This document shows positions 63,000-64,000 of a stretch of DNA of 64,000 nucleotides, piece by piece. The stretch comes from Actinobacillus equuli. Its GTDB lineage: Bacteria > Pseudomonadota > Gammaproteobacteria > Enterobacterales > Pasteurellaceae. The notes under the pieces are model-generated. The model was not told the DNA's origin, ran no database searches, and worked only from the letters and a program-made list of their open reading frames with translations. The stretch's first letter is position 1, and each line of letters starts with the position of its first letter. The DNA lies in NCBI RefSeq assembly GCF_900636745.1, contig NZ_LR134310.1, forward strand, positions 1,054,001-1,118,000, read 5' to 3'. The position numbers and the translations under genes were made by a program.

Positions 63000-63068
63000 A
63001 TGGAAAAAGTAGCGGTATTCTACTTTATTTATTAAAATTGTTCAAAATCCTCCTATTCTTTTTTAATT

Positions 63069-64000
63069 ATGCAAGCACTATTCCGACTCATTCCCTCAAT
63101 GGATAAATTGATAAAAAGCCCGCAAGGTACTGATTTAATTCATCAATTTGGACATTACGCCTTCGTCACACAGGCGAGATCCTTTATTGAAGAAGCACGG
63201 CAGCAAATTGTCAAAAACCAAATGTTGCCAGCTTTTCTACAAGATGAGTCCGCGCTGTTTGCGCTGATTGAAACGAATTTACAAGCCATGTGCCAGCCAC
63301 AAATCAAAAAAGTATTCAATCTGACCGGTACAGTGCTGCATACCAATTTAGGTAGAGGATTATGGTCGGAATCAGCCATTACTGCGGCAACCGATGCAAT
63401 GCGCCACAACGTTGCCTTAGAATTTGATATCGAGCAAGGTCAGCGTTCCCATCGAGATAATGCTGTTTCCGCCTTAATCTCCCAACTCACCGGCGCTGAA
63501 GCCGCTTGCGTTGTGAATAACAATGCGGCAGCGGTGTTACTCATGTTAGCTACCTTTGCCCAAGGCAAGGAAGTGATTGTGTCACGAGGAGAATTGGTGG
63601 AAATCGGCGGTGCATTCCGCATTCCGGATATTATGCAACAAGCCGGATGTAAACTAGTGGAAGTCGGTACAACTAACCGTACTCATTTAAGAGATTATCG
63701 CAATGCGATTACTGAAAATACCGCCTTGTTAATGAAGGTACACACCAGTAACTATCAGATTCAAGGATTCACAAGCAGCGTCTCCGAAGAAGAATTAGTC
63801 GAACTGGGTAAAGCATTTAATTTACCGGTTATCAGTGATTTAGGCAGCGGCTCATTAACCGATATGACGTTGCTTAACTTGCCTTCAGAGCCGATGGTGC
63901 AACAAAAAGTGGCCACCGGCGTTGATTTAGTGTCGTTTTCCGGTGATAAGTTACTAGGCGGGCCTCAAGCCGGTATTATTGTCGGTAAACAAGCTCAAAT
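63069..64000 (+). CDS. selA: L-seryl-tRNA(Sec) selenium transferase, 5' part (continues beyond window)
   Basis: PLP-dependent enzyme that converts seryl-tRNA-Sec to selenocysteyl-tRNA-Sec using selenophosphate. About 310 of ~460 codons are in the window, starting [20 protein letters not shown]. The stretches [39 protein letters not shown] and [12 protein letters not shown] (PLP lysine) match SelA in order. The frame is open to the window edge. selC on the opposite strand just upstream supports a selenocysteine locus; selB is expected downstream. Confidence 0.95.
   Translation, partial: MQALFRLIPSMDKLIKSPQGTDLIHQFGHYAFVTQARSFIEEARQQIVKNQMLPAFLQDESALFALIETNLQAMCQPQIKKVFNLTGTVLHTNLGRGLWSESAITAATDAMRHNVALEFDIEQGQRSHRDNAVSALISQLTGAEAACVVNNNAAAVLLMLATFAQGKEVIVSRGELVEIGGAFRIPDIMQQAGCKLVEVGTTNRTHLRDYRNAITENTALLMKVHTSNYQIQGFTSSVSEEELVELGKAFNLPVISDLGSGSLTDMTLLNLPSEPMVQQKVATGVDLVSFSGDKLLGGPQAGIIVGKQAQ

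Overview
The window looks like a chromosomal segment of a Pasteurellaceae bacterium, most likely Actinobacillus pleuropneumoniae or a close relative. The main clue is the 9-base DNA uptake signature ACAAGCGGT and its complement ACCGCTTGT, scattered through intergenic and some coding sequence and often paired as inverted repeats after genes. The gene content fits this family: Sxy/TfoX competence regulator, glyQ/glyS pair, TorZ-type reductase, Pasteurellaceae-type ribosomal operons. I saw no prophage, insertion sequence or CRISPR array. The identification is by reading only; no database search was made.

Layout. Bases 1-4150: the 3' end of recG, then ppsA with its regulator ppsR. Bases 4347-10979: an accessory region with a 1785-residue trimeric autotransporter adhesin, whose stalk holds 13 heptads of 21 bp and then 31.5 copies of an 84-bp unit, followed by a DUF2827 glycosyltransferase-like gene. 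Bases 11140-16701: rpoZ, spoT (lacking its helical and zinc-finger region), menB and mrcB. Bases 16798-17202: the zinc-independent ribosomal paralogues L36 and L31. Bases 17422-25227: rpe, acpP, three identical tRNA-Lys genes, mltG-tmk-holB-ycfH, a DUF1523 gene, lpxH, a family 2 glycosyltransferase and a DUF454 gene. Bases 25228-31396 (minus strand): xerC, a small unknown gene, glyS, a DUF1349 gene and a lipoprotein gene lying between glyS and glyQ, then glyQ.

Bases 31588-35300: an anaerobic reductase operon (monoheme cytochrome, TorZ-type molybdoenzyme, TorD chaperone) behind an FNR-like site at the class II spacing. Bases 35343-40744 (minus strand): an apparent Fur-controlled operon with two paralogous binding proteins, a FecCD-type permease, an ATPase, a pseudoazurin-like blue copper protein and an ATP-grasp enzyme. 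I consider this the best candidate for an undescribed system. Divergent from it is roxA.

Bases 42352-44349 hold the rpsP-rimM-trmD-rplS operon. Bases 44588-58337 hold the contiguous S10, spc and alpha ribosomal operons with secY and rpoA; their leader and promoter signals are visible (S10 leader, spc promoter after a terminator, alpha-operon S4 target). The end holds tfoX, rpsT with a UUG start, murJ, an MFS transporter, selC and the 5' part of selA.

Much of the window is translation, cell-envelope and housekeeping. The accessory interest lies in the repeat adhesin with its neighbour, the metal-uptake/cupredoxin operon, the genes between glyQ and glyS, and the domain-reduced SpoT and TorC-like proteins.
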